Shown: positions 39,512-47,754 of the stretch, piece by piece
Layout of the letters: each line of letters begins with the position of its first letter
Numbering within the stretch: position 1 is the first letter of the stretch
Assembly (NCBI RefSeq): GCF_000280055.1
Contig: NZ_ALAB01000010.1
Coordinates: forward strand, 152,466 to 216,465
Direction: 5' to 3'
DNA length: 64,000 nt
DNA from: Alishewanella aestuarii B11
GTDB taxonomy: Bacteria; Pseudomonadota; Gammaproteobacteria; Enterobacterales; Alteromonadaceae
Program-made: the position numbers and the translations under genes
Notes under the pieces: model-generated
What the model was told of the DNA's origin: nothing
The model's database searches: none
What the model saw: only the letters and a program-made list of their open reading frames with translations

Positions 39512-39778
39512 TTAGTGCTGAGGGTGCGCGCGAGTATTTAACTGCACTCTGGCTGGGGTTGGCTGTGCCTGCGACTTCACACTGAACGTTCGACGGGGGC
39601 GTGCTTGGCGCTGCTCCAGCAACTTGCCGACGCCAAAGGCCGTGCTAAGTAATAAAACCGGTATTGCCACCAGATGCATCAGCAGAGACAGCTCAGCAGC
39701 AAAGTTGATCCACAAAATCAGCCACCAGTTACCAAGCCAGACCAGCACAGTGAAAGCCGTTGCAAATTTAGTTTTCAT
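39512..39778 (-). CDS. Small membrane protein of unknown function
   Basis: An 88-residue protein from ATG 39778 (GGAAACAAG upstream; an upstream extension to 39829 is unlikely). It has two hydrophobic segments (TAFTVLVWLGNWWLILWINF and LSLLMHLVAIPVLLLSTAFGV) and a basic soluble tail (RQARPRRTF). Not recognised. Divergent from the GlxA-type regulator at 39891. Confidence 0.5.
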   Translation of the reverse strand: MKTKFATAFTVLVWLGNWWLILWINFAAELSLLMHLVAIPVLLLSTAFGVGKLLEQRQARPRRTFSVKSQAQPTPARVQLNTRAHPQH

Positions 39779-39890
39779 CTTGTTTCCGTCCGTTGTTATG
39801 TCTGTAGTTTGCAGTTTACGCCTTGCCAAAGGGGGACCACAGTGTCACTATTGATAAAAATAAGGTGAATAGTGCCAAAGCGGGGTCGGT

Positions 39891-40901
39891 ATGAAACACA
39901 TCGCCGTATTAGCAACCAATAACAGTATCAGCAGCGATCTCTTTGGTGTGCTGGACTTTTTTGAGTACTGTAATGTGCTGTGGCAATATCAACAGCAACA
40001 CCAGGCAACGCCTTTGCTGCATTGCTACCTGGTGTCACCGGACGGCACGCCACTGCAACTGAAACAAGGGGTTAGCCTGCCGGTACAACCGCATCGCTGG
40101 CAAGAGGCTGATGCCATTATCCTGCCACCGGCTTATGCGTATAACCGTGCGCAACTGACAGCCATTGCCGCGCCATCACGCCCTTATTTAGCGGGCTTGC
40201 TTGCGGTGGCACAAAGCGGCAAGTTGATTGCGGCGAATTGCACTGGCACCTTTATTCTGGCCGCAAGCGGTTTGCTGGCGCATAAAAGGGCCACGACCAG
40301 TTGGTTTTTCAAAGACGCTTTTCAAAGCCTGTATCCGGATGTGCATTTGCAACTGAATAAATTGTTGGTGCAGGATGATAATCTGCTTACGGCCGGTGCC
40401 ACCACGTCAAATATAAACCTGTGTCTGGCTATTACCGAGCGACTGGTGGGAGAACAATTTGCCCGGCAAATTGCCAAGGTCATGCTGACCGATCCTAATC
40501 GCAGCTCGCAAATTCCCTATATGGATCTCTCAATAGGCCAGCCACACAACGATCAGGTGGTTAAGCAAATACAGGCCCAGCTTAGCAAGCAACTTGCTGA
40601 ACCCTTCTCACTGGATCTGCTGGCGCAGCAGTTTTATTTAACCAAACGTACTTTGCTGCGGCGGTTTAAACTGGCATTAAACGACACCCCGCTTAATTAT
40701 TTGCAGCGGCTACGGGTCGAACATGCCAAGCGTTTGCTTGAAACGACCGATCAGGCTATCGAGCAAATTGTTGCCCAGGTGGGTTATGAGGATGTCAGCT
40801 CATTTCGGAAGCTCTTTGTCAGCTATACCGAGTTTACGCCGGGGCAGTATCGTCAGAAATTTAGCCAGGAAGGTCATTTCAATTGCTGTCCGGTTAGCTG
40901 A
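39891..40901 (+). CDS. GlxA-family AraC-type regulator
   Basis: A 336-residue regulator with an N-terminal DJ-1/PfpI-like domain (residues about 1-190; IAANCTGTFILAASGLLAHKRATTSW where class I amidotransferases carry the nucleophile elbow, here with Cys in NCTG) and a C-terminal AraC double helix-turn-helix (DLLAQQFYLTKRTLLRRFK; VAQVGYEDVSSFRKLF). Regulators of this group sense small amines or act on transport genes; the target is unknown. The next gene is a broken acetyltransferase. Confidence 0.88.
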   Translation: MKHIAVLATNNSISSDLFGVLDFFEYCNVLWQYQQQHQATPLLHCYLVSPDGTPLQLKQGVSLPVQPHRWQEADAIILPPAYAYNRAQLTAIAAPSRPYLAGLLAVAQSGKLIAANCTGTFILAASGLLAHKRATTSWFFKDAFQSLYPDVHLQLNKLLVQDDNLLTAGATTSNINLCLAITERLVGEQFARQIAKVMLTDPNRSSQIPYMDLSIGQPHNDQVVKQIQAQLSKQLAEPFSLDLLAQQFYLTKRTLLRRFKLALNDTPLNYLQRLRVEHAKRLLETTDQAIEQIVAQVGYEDVSSFRKLFVSYTEFTPGQYRQKFSQEGHFNCCPVS

Positions 40902-40954
40902 ATACGCCGAGCGCAGTGCATCAAAAAACCGCTATTTTTTTTGGAGTAAGCACT

Positions 40955-41522
40955 ATGTTGGTTGTACCTGACTCAGGCCGCCTGAGTTTTGCCTTAATAA
41001 CCTTAGCTGATGCGGATCTGTTATATCAGGTCGATCAGGATGAGGAGGTCATGCGTTATATTAATGGCGGTAAGCGCAGCACTATGCAAACCATCGTTGC
41101 GGTGATGCTGCCGCGACTGGCGTTATATCACAGCCCGGCAGCAGGATTTGGGATCTGGCAAATCCGGCGTCTGGACGATCAGGCCTATCTTGGTTGGGTC
41201 TTGATCCGGCCCATGGGGTTTAACACCGAAACGCCCAGTTTAGATACCTTGGAGATCGGCTGGCGGTTACAACGGCCTTATTGGGGGCAAGGTTATGCCA
41301 GCGAGGCCGCGTTAGCCATTGCCCGGGCCGTGTTAGCGGATAAGCCGCAAATCCACTATCTTTCTGCTATTGCAATGCCGGGATAATGCCGGCTCTATCG
41401 GTGTGATGAAAAAGCTTGGCATGCAGTTTATCAAAACCTTTTTGTATCGCGATGCCCTTGGTGACGTGGACGCGGTGCTGTATCGTGTCCACCGTTCGGC
41501 GTTGCCGCAGCTAAGTTGCTAG
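40955..41522 (+). pseudogene. GNAT acetyltransferase with single-base frameshift
   Basis: The start ATG 40955 follows GGAG. The first frame runs to a TAA at 41384 with good GNAT sequence (EIGWRLQRPYWGQGYASEAALAIARA is the acetyl-CoA loop). The C-terminal family segment, DNAGSIGVMKKLGMQFIKTF then LYRDALGDVDAVLYRV, continues in the next frame from 41382 to TAG 41522. Removing one G from the GGG run at 41380-41382 restores a single frame (IAMPDNAGSIG). So it is a recent frameshift, phase-variable run or sequencing error. Confidence 0.85.
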
Positions 41523-41561
41523 CCCTCGGTTTCATCTTTAACGTATTTTCAGGAAGTGTTA

Positions 41562-42002
41562 ATGACAGCGGAATTCCAGCAGCAGATCGCCAGTATCGCC
41601 TTATTGGTTGCCGACTATGATGAGGCTATCGCGTTCTATACGCAAAAGCTCGGCTTTAGCTTGCTCGAGGACACCCCTCTTGGCGGCGGTAAACGGTGGG
41701 TACGGGTTGCACCAGGCACTGCCGGTACGGCCTTGCTGCTCGCCAGGGCCAGTACGCCGGCACAATTGCAGCAGGTGGGTGATCAAGCCGCGGGCCGGGT
41801 ATTTTTGTTTTTACAAACCAAGGATTTTTGGCGCGATTATCGGGAAATGCAGGCAAAGGGGGTACATTTTCACGAAGCCCCACGCGAAGAGGCCTATGGC
41901 ACTGTGGTTGTGTTCTCTGATCTCTATGGCAATAAATGGGATCTGCTGCAACTGAACGCGGTTTCGGCACCCGACGTTGCCGATACAGGCCCGGCCGATT
42001 AG
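41562..42002 (+). CDS. VOC-superfamily (glyoxalase/bleomycin-resistance-like) protein
   Basis: A 146-residue protein of two beta-alpha-beta-beta-beta modules: N-terminal SIALLVADYDEAIAFYTQKLGFSLLED and C-terminal VFSDLYGNKWDLLQLN, with a conserved acidic residue pattern for a metal site (the Glu in REEAYGTVVVF). The ATG at 41562 has AGGAAG upstream. Function (glyoxalase, dioxygenase or antibiotic binding) cannot be settled. It follows the broken GNAT by 39 bases. Confidence 0.8.
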   Translation: MTAEFQQQIASIALLVADYDEAIAFYTQKLGFSLLEDTPLGGGKRWVRVAPGTAGTALLLARASTPAQLQQVGDQAAGRVFLFLQTKDFWRDYREMQAKGVHFHEAPREEAYGTVVVFSDLYGNKWDLLQLNAVSAPDVADTGPAD

Positions 42003-42071
42003 ATAAACAGCTAAAGAATTAAGCCACCGCGCCGATATGCTGATACGCCAGGTTAAAAGCAGGGGCGCTCA

Positions 42072-42941
42072 GTGCAAGTACCGGCCGCTCTATCGTCACG
42101 ACTAAGTTTTTCTCCGATTGTCAGCACAACCGCTGCCGGGCGAGCTTTGCCTGCTGCTGCAGTACTGCCTGACAGCAATGTTGAGCAGAGCGCCGTGGTG
42201 CCGCAACTGAGTTTGGCCAGCCGGCTTAACCAGGCTAAAGATAACGCCGCAGCGCCGGCTCAGCAGTTGTCGGACGAGCGTAAAACTCAGGCGCGCGAGC
42301 GCATCGCTGACATCAAAAAAAGACTGCATGAATTAAAGCGTTTGTTGGCATTGTTTGGCGAGCGGGCGGCAAAACCGTTATTGCAGCAGGTGCAACAGTT
42401 AAGCCGGGAGCTGGCCAGTGCAGCCAAAGATCTCAGAGCAGACAGTAACGACCCGCTTTCGGCTTTACCCAAAATGTCACTCAATAGTGCTGAGCAGCCG
42501 ACACTAAGCTCAGGCACAGTAGCGATAAGCCAGCCAAGCGCCGCATCGTCAGTTGCAGTCATGGCGCAAGAGCCCACTATTAACACTGTCTCAGCTGACT
42601 CAGACAGCGAAGAAACACAGCCTATCAACTCAGGATCCCACGAGCCGCAATCGTTGGGGGTAGCCGGGCCTGCGGAACTTGCTGCCTGGCTGCAACGTGA
42701 AGCTCAGGACCCGGTGAAGCAACAAAGGCAAGCCGACAAGCAGCAACTGGACGAGGTGGTTATTGAACTTGGCAGCTTTTTCCGGCTGCTAAGCTTAATA
42801 CTTGAGCGGCAGCGGCAGGAGCCGCAGGTGCAAAAACAGCAACAGCAGATAGCCGACGATTTGGAACTTACTGCCAGTATTGCTCGCGAATTGGGTTGTG
42901 CTGGCAATACCGTTCAGCTTCGGCTCCACATAACGGTATGA
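42072..42941 (+). CDS. Hypothetical helical protein, Gln/Ser/Ala-rich
   Basis: A 289-residue protein with a GTG start. It has no signal peptide or membrane segment. It contains two predicted coiled-coil stretches: residues about 70-118 (ERKTQARERIADIKKRLHEL...) and about 215-270 (Gln-rich, with VVIELGSFFRLLSLILERQR), separated by a low-complexity Ser/Thr/Glu linker. I do not recognise a family. The frame is long and its codon use matches its neighbours, so I regard it as real. No operon partners are evident. Confidence 0.6.
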   Translation: MQVPAALSSRLSFSPIVSTTAAGRALPAAAVLPDSNVEQSAVVPQLSLASRLNQAKDNAAAPAQQLSDERKTQARERIADIKKRLHELKRLLALFGERAAKPLLQQVQQLSRELASAAKDLRADSNDPLSALPKMSLNSAEQPTLSSGTVAISQPSAASSVAVMAQEPTINTVSADSDSEETQPINSGSHEPQSLGVAGPAELAAWLQREAQDPVKQQRQADKQQLDEVVIELGSFFRLLSLILERQRQEPQVQKQQQQIADDLELTASIARELGCAGNTVQLRLHITV

Positions 42942-43069
42942 CCTAATATTTGATACAGCCGAGATTTATCCTGCCGATTGTCAGTTTTTCTTACATAAAA
43001 ATCTTAATGCAAGCACTTTAAACGCCTGGTTTTTCATTAATCAATTGTTTTTAAATGGCATTTTGCCAA

Positions 43070-43085
43070 TGGCTTAATTCGTGCA
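43070..43085 (+). promoter_or_regulatory. Candidate sigma-54 promoter of the PEP-CTERM gene
   Basis: TGGCTTAATTCGTGCA has the -24 GG (43071-43072) and -12 GC (43083-43084) at exactly the required spacing, in the form TGGC-N8-TGCA. It lies about 90 bases upstream of the PEP-CTERM start codon. PEP-CTERM genes in other proteobacteria are known to be under RpoN with the PrsK/PrsR system, which supports the assignment. Confidence 0.5.
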
Positions 43086-43175
43086 TGCGATGTGGTTCTA
43101 CGTACTATGCTGAAAGCCTTTGCGGTCAATTTTTAGTACTCGAATAGTAATACTTAATCGGAATAGGTGTTCGTT

Positions 43176-43898
43176 ATGAAAAAGTTCTACTCTGTTATTT
43201 TGTCAGCCGCAATGTGTTTTAGCATGTCAGCGAATGCAGCGATTATCGCGGTTTTCGGTAATAACTCAAATTTAAGCGTTACCAGCTTTTTGACCGCTAA
43301 TGGTCACACCGTAACCAATTTTGGTAGTGCAGCCCCCACAGCAGCACAACTTGCTGGTGTTAATGCAGTAATAGCATTACGTGCAGATGGTAATGATGCA
43401 GTAAGAGATTTTGTATTGGCAGGAGGCCTGCTAATTACTGAGTGGTCTGCTGCAGAATGGACATTGGATATCGCAAATTTACTGAATGCTGATGGTGGCA
43501 CTAATAGCTTTATTGGAAGTAATACGCCTGTCACTCTGACAGCTGCAGGACTCGCATTAAACCTTGGTATGGGCTTACCTAACCCATACAGCGACGGGCC
43601 AAGAACGGAATTTCAATGGACACTGAGCAACATTGGTGCCGGAGTGGATATTCTTGCAACTATTCCCGGCAACACACCGGCAATTATTGGTGGACAGTCT
43701 GGTTCTGGTTATACCCTAATTAACTCCTTGGATTGGGCTGATTCTTTTCCGGAATCTGCAAGCGCAAGTGGGACTTGGTTACTTAATGCTTTGAACTTAG
43801 TTCGGAGTGAACCTAACCCAGTACCTGCACCTGCGACACTGGTTTTATTGCTGATCGGCTTGGTAGGTATTACTGCGGCCCGTAGCAACAAGAAATAA
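43176..43898 (+). CDS. PEP-CTERM sorting-domain protein
   Basis: A 240-residue exported protein with a signal peptide (MKKFYSVILSAAMCFSMSANA), an Ala/Asn/Gly-rich body and a C-terminal sorting signal: VPAPATLVLLLIGLVGITAA followed by basic RSNKK. The VPAPAT motif is the exosortase recognition site. The protein would be processed by exosortase (EpsH/XrtA) and released with exopolysaccharide. Base composition is more AT-rich than the neighbours. The body may adopt a DJ-1-like (ThuA) fold (IIAVFGNNSNLSV, VNAVIALRADGNDAV), but this is tentative. Confidence 0.85.
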   Translation: MKKFYSVILSAAMCFSMSANAAIIAVFGNNSNLSVTSFLTANGHTVTNFGSAAPTAAQLAGVNAVIALRADGNDAVRDFVLAGGLLITEWSAAEWTLDIANLLNADGGTNSFIGSNTPVTLTAAGLALNLGMGLPNPYSDGPRTEFQWTLSNIGAGVDILATIPGNTPAIIGGQSGSGYTLINSLDWADSFPESASASGTWLLNALNLVRSEPNPVPAPATLVLLLIGLVGITAARSNKK

Positions 43899-43906
43899 CG
43901 TAAATC

Positions 43907-43928
43907 GCGCCCTGCTTCATCAGGGCGC
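43907..43928 (+). terminator. Hairpin terminator after the PEP-CTERM gene
   Basis: GCGCCCTG-CTTCAT-CAGGGCGC is an 8-bp perfect stem starting nine bases after the stop, with a weak T-rich tail. It lies between convergent genes. Confidence 0.6.
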
Positions 43929-43951
43929 TGTTGTAGCTGACGGCTGTATCC

Positions 43952-44836
43952 CTAAATTGTGGAATACAGCCGTTTTAACTGCTCGATCAAAAAGCTGACT
44001 ACAGGGCCATGCTGGGCACCGCGACGGAAGACCAGATCAACCGGGACTGACCAGCTAACATGGTCAAAACTCACCGGCAGGGCGTGCAGCTGGCCGTTAG
44101 TCAGTTGTGCCGCCACCATAAAGCGTGGCAGATAAGCCCAACCAACATTACGGTTAACCAGCGCCAACACCTTGCTATAGCTGGAGCACCACCAGGTTTT
44201 ACTGGCAATACTCAGTAACAGCTGCGACTCGCGCTGCGCTCTGCCACGCACAGCAATCTGCCGGTGTGGTAGCAGATCTGTCAGGGAAACGCGGTTTAGC
44301 GCCGCCAGGGCATGTTCCGGATGACAGACCGCAATATAGTCGATGTGTCCGACATAGCAGAAGTCGATAGGCTTAATAGCCTCAATCTCGGAAAACATCA
44401 TGCCCAAATCAAGGTTGCCCGCGGCAACCTCCAGCGCAATATCGGTCGAAGGCAACGACAGCAGCTCCAGCTCGACACTGGGAAACTGCAACTCTACCTG
44501 CTTGAGCACATCAAATACCTGAGGTAGCAACAAGCCATCATCCGCTGCGACGGTCAGTCGGGTTTCCTGCTGCTGATATATCGACTTGGCAGTATTTTCC
44601 AACTCGTTCGCCTGCACCAGTAAACCGCGGGCTAAGCGCAATAAATGCTCACCGGCGGGCGTGAGTCTGGGGTGGCGGCTGGAGCGGTCAAACAGTTCAA
44701 CATTTAAATCCAGCTCCAGCGTGCTGATACTGTGACTTATTGCGGATTGCACCTTGCCCAGTTTTCTGGCGCAGGCAGAAAAGGAACCCTCATCGGCCGC
44801 ACAAACAAAGATCCGTAATTGTTCCAAACTAAACAT
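43952..44836 (-). CDS. LysR-family transcriptional regulator (divergent from sugE)
   Basis: A 294-residue LTTR (N-terminal MFSLEQLRIFVCAADEGSFSACARKLGKVQSAISHSISTLE) with a periplasmic-binding-fold effector domain. Only 88 bases separate its start from that of the SMR gene on the opposite strand, so it most likely controls it. The ligand is unknown. Confidence 0.9.
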   Translation of the reverse strand: MFSLEQLRIFVCAADEGSFSACARKLGKVQSAISHSISTLELDLNVELFDRSSRHPRLTPAGEHLLRLARGLLVQANELENTAKSIYQQQETRLTVAADDGLLLPQVFDVLKQVELQFPSVELELLSLPSTDIALEVAAGNLDLGMMFSEIEAIKPIDFCYVGHIDYIAVCHPEHALAALNRVSLTDLLPHRQIAVRGRAQRESQLLLSIASKTWWCSSYSKVLALVNRNVGWAYLPRFMVAAQLTNGQLHALPVSFDHVSWSVPVDLVFRRGAQHGPVVSFLIEQLKRLYSTI

Positions 44837-44924
44837 ATGAAAATAATCGATGGTATCTAACTTTGTCCTTGCAGATTAACTGATAGTATTGCCGGCCTCA
44901 ACTAAAACAAACGGAGGCGAGGGC

Positions 44925-45245
44925 ATGTTAAGTTGGCTTTATCTACTGCTGGCCGGGGTTACTGAAATTGGCTGGCCAGTTGGGCTAAAACTGGCACAAC
45001 AAGGGCAATATAAATTTACCGGCATTGCGATTGCGGTCGCCTTTATGGCGCTAAGTGGTACCTTGTTATTCCTGGCGCAGCGCACTATTCCGCTTGGCAC
45101 TGCCTATGCGGTATGGACCGGTATCGGCGCGGCTGGCACCTTTTTGATTGGTGTCTGGTTTTTTGGGGATGCCAGCTCGCTGCTACGCTATATTGGGGTG
45201 ATGCTGATTATCAGTGGGGTAGTGGTATTAAAGTTAGCCAGTTAA
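44925..45245 (+). CDS. sugE: SMR-family transporter, SugE/Gdx type
   Basis: A 106-residue four-helix exporter. The start ATG 44925 is supported by GGAGG upstream. The segment PLGTAYAVWTGIGAAGTFLIG is diagnostic of SugE/Gdx, guanidinium exporters that also give some quaternary ammonium resistance; the active-site Glu is in AGVTEIGWPVGLK. No guanidine riboswitch is visible in the 88-base leader, so control presumably comes from the divergent LysR protein, which would be unusual for Gdx. Confidence 0.92.
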   Translation: MLSWLYLLLAGVTEIGWPVGLKLAQQGQYKFTGIAIAVAFMALSGTLLFLAQRTIPLGTAYAVWTGIGAAGTFLIGVWFFGDASSLLRYIGVMLIISGVVVLKLAS

Positions 45246-45268
45246 GATCAGAGCCGGCGTTTGATATG

Positions 45269-45298
45269 GTACCGGGCGGAGATGATGCCGCCCGGTAC
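45269..45298. terminator. Hairpin between sugE and the MASE1 gene
   Basis: GTACCGGGCGG-(8 nt)-CCGCCCGGTAC is an 11-bp perfect stem between two convergent genes. No T-run is present on the plus strand, so it is either factor-dependent or a transcript-end stabiliser. Confidence 0.55.
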
Positions 45299-45302
45299 GG
45301 GG

Positions 45303-47102
45303 CTAAGGTGAACGTTCCTCAGGTGTAAAGTAGACGACCTGATTTCGCCCCTGAGCTTTAGCCTGATATAAAGCTTGATCGGCTTGCTGCAGTAACTCTT
45401 CGGCAGTCTGGACGTTAACGGCACAGCCGGCGATACCAAAGCTGGCACTGATGTTAAACTCAGGCTGCGTCAGCACATTAAAACTGAGTGTGCTAACAGC
45501 CTGCCGTAGTTGCTCAGCCAGTGCCAGAATGTCGGCCTCGCTTTCCGCCCTGGCCAGGATCACAAACTCTTCACCGCCCAATCTGGCGAAATAATCGGTT
45601 TGCCGCAGCCGGCCGCTAATCAACTGACTAAAGCCTTGCAGTACCTTATCGCCAGCATCGTGACCATATTGGTCGTTAATTTTTTTAAAATAATCAAGAT
45701 CAATCAGGATCAGATAGAAGGCAAGCCGGTGGTCGCGTTGATACTGACGCCAACATAGCGTGAGGTGCTGCATAAAGGCCCGGCGGTTAGCGATAGTGGT
45801 TAACTCATCGGTCATTGCCTGGCTGTTTAGCTTGGCTTGTAATTGCTGCTGCTCTGTGACATCGACTACTGTACCACTTAAGCGCTTTGGCTCACCGTTC
45901 AGATCGCGTTCGGTAATAGCCCCCTCTAATTGCTGGTCTCGCCAGCTCCCATCCTGATGTTGTAAGCGCACGATCAGTTTCAACTGCGGTTTTTCGCCGA
46001 GCAGATAAGCCTGTACTTCCTGTTGTAGCCTGACTCGATCATCAGCATGGATCAGCGGGTTGAACTCAGGCAGCGGCTGTTTGCGCGGATAAGCGCCATG
46101 ACCAAGATTTTGCAGCAAATGGGCATTTAGAAATAACATCTTATCGTCCAGCCGCAGATCCCAGATACCGGTTTTGGTCGCGGCGATGGCACGACGCATC
46201 AGCTCGGCATTTAAACGTGCTTCGGCAGCACTGACGGATAGGATCAAAGATACTAAGCCCAGGCTGGCCATATAAAGCCAGGTACCCATAGTCGGGTTGG
46301 CTAAAGTAGCAAAAATGCCGGCATTCAGATAGACACTATAAATAGCCAGCGATGAAAAGCACAGTACAACCCAGGATGTGACGACCAGATTGGTGCGCAT
46401 GGCAATCCAGAGCAGGCAAATCATCGGTAGTAAGGTTAAGGCTACGCCAAGGCCGGTTTGGTTAAAGATAAAGACCTCTGCGCTTAGCACCAGCATCAGG
46501 CCAAGGGCCAGCAAGTTTTTAAGCTGGAACAGCACGGCGAGCTTTTGACGCTCAAAGATGAGCAAGGCCAGGCCGAAGATTAGCACGCCGGTCAGATCGC
46601 CCAAAAACCAGCTACTCCAGGCGGTAACTAAGTCGGCGGCCGGGACCCGGCCAATCCAAATCAGCAGGCTAATGCCAAATAACGCCAAAATAGCAGAGCA
46701 AGAGATAATGGCAATGGCGACAAAACGCAGCATATCGGCAACCTGCTCAAGGCGGCGGTCAAAGCCGGTTTTTTCTAGCCAGGCGCAGTGCAGAGCAATA
46801 ATCAGTGCACTGCCAAGGGCTAAAATAAAAGCCTGTAGTAGAGAGAAATCGGACGCCAGCAATTGCAGACCAAGCCCGCCAATAACAATAGCTGGCCATA
46901 AATTAAGCCCCCAACGCAGCAATAGGGCAATGGCTACGCCAATCGGCGGCCAGATCAGGCTAATGCCATAGGAGAGATTCGCCAGTTGAATGCCGACATA
47001 GCCCAGCATGGCATAACTTAGTGCAAGAACAACAAAGTGATAGAGTTGGATAACTGATGATGGAGCTTGCAGAAACCGACGAACAGCCAGTTGAAACGAC
47101 AT
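45303..47102 (-). CDS. MASE1-PAS-GGDEF diguanylate cyclase
   Basis: A 599-residue protein. Residues about 20-295 form eight or more membrane segments of MASE1 type (LSYGISLIWPPIGVAIALLLRWG). PAS follows (about 300-415; ATKTGIWDLRLDDKMLFLN and VDVTEQQQLQAKL), then GGDEF (about 430-590). The active site is ARLGGEEFVILA and the I-site RQTD is kept, so it should make c-di-GMP and be product-inhibited. Monocistronic; 253 bases without a gene separate it from the metal operon. Confidence 0.93.
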   Translation of the reverse strand: MSFQLAVRRFLQAPSSVIQLYHFVVLALSYAMLGYVGIQLANLSYGISLIWPPIGVAIALLLRWGLNLWPAIVIGGLGLQLLASDFSLLQAFILALGSALIIALHCAWLEKTGFDRRLEQVADMLRFVAIAIISCSAILALFGISLLIWIGRVPAADLVTAWSSWFLGDLTGVLIFGLALLIFERQKLAVLFQLKNLLALGLMLVLSAEVFIFNQTGLGVALTLLPMICLLWIAMRTNLVVTSWVVLCFSSLAIYSVYLNAGIFATLANPTMGTWLYMASLGLVSLILSVSAAEARLNAELMRRAIAATKTGIWDLRLDDKMLFLNAHLLQNLGHGAYPRKQPLPEFNPLIHADDRVRLQQEVQAYLLGEKPQLKLIVRLQHQDGSWRDQQLEGAITERDLNGEPKRLSGTVVDVTEQQQLQAKLNSQAMTDELTTIANRRAFMQHLTLCWRQYQRDHRLAFYLILIDLDYFKKINDQYGHDAGDKVLQGFSQLISGRLRQTDYFARLGGEEFVILARAESEADILALAEQLRQAVSTLSFNVLTQPEFNISASFGIAGCAVNVQTAEELLQQADQALYQAKAQGRNQVVYFTPEERSP

Positions 47103-47355
47103 CTAACCTTTCCTGAAAAGCGACTCCTGATATGCGACATCAACTTAGAGTCCGCGACTATTTTGGTCAAGTGAAATCTGCAGTTTATGTACTGGCGGCT
47201 GTAGCGGATGTGAGTACGCAGTGTTAAAAGCCCCGGACAGGCGTGAGAAAGCTGACCAAAGCGATGCTGGCTTAGGTCAGTTTCTTTTAATAAAGTTAAT
47301 AGCCAATTGTCGCTAAGATCCTTTCTTGTCTGTTGCGACAACTGACGCCGGGGTA

Positions 47356-47751
47356 TTAAAAACTATAGCGAAACGAAAAGCGCTGCTGCTGCGGGTTAGT
47401 CAGGCTTACCACGACCTTGGCGCCATCGGGCAGGCTCAGCCCGGCACTGAGTGTCGGCCCCGTTACAACCAGCGGTATGTCCTGTTTTTGACCGGCGGCA
47501 AGTACTGTAATTTTTCCCTGCCAGCCTGTTGGGTCAATCGCATCACCGTGATCTGTCAGATGCAACTCGATACTCTCGCTGTGCCGGACCAGCTCCACTG
47601 CTAAATCGTGCCGGCTTTGGATCTGACCACCGTGTTGTGCTTTGGCTTCGCCGTGGCTAAGAGCAGGCGTTGCCGGTAACAGGGTGACCATAGCCAAGAC
47701 CATAGTCACGATCAGAATGCAGCTCAGTTTTTTCACAAACGTTAATCTCAT
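47356..47751 (-). CDS. Small periplasmic protein of the heavy-metal operon
   Basis: A 131-residue protein with a signal peptide (ending LPATPALSHGEAK), a short His-containing N-terminus (SHGEAKAQHGGQIQSRHD) and a beta-rich domain (VELVRHSESIELHLTDHGDAID). It starts three bases after the RND gene and is last in the operon. The sequence resembles the metal-binding accessory proteins found with CusA/CzcA pumps, but I cannot name a family. Confidence 0.7.
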   Translation of the reverse strand: MRLTFVKKLSCILIVTMVLAMVTLLPATPALSHGEAKAQHGGQIQSRHDLAVELVRHSESIELHLTDHGDAIDPTGWQGKITVLAAGQKQDIPLVVTGPTLSAGLSLPDGAKVVVSLTNPQQQRFSFRYSF

Positions 47752-47754
47752 CAG

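Noticed and set aside
47308..47341. Terminator after the second metal operon
   Set aside because: TTGTCGC/GCGACAA pairs, but the 20-base loop and lack of a T-run make it unconvincing.
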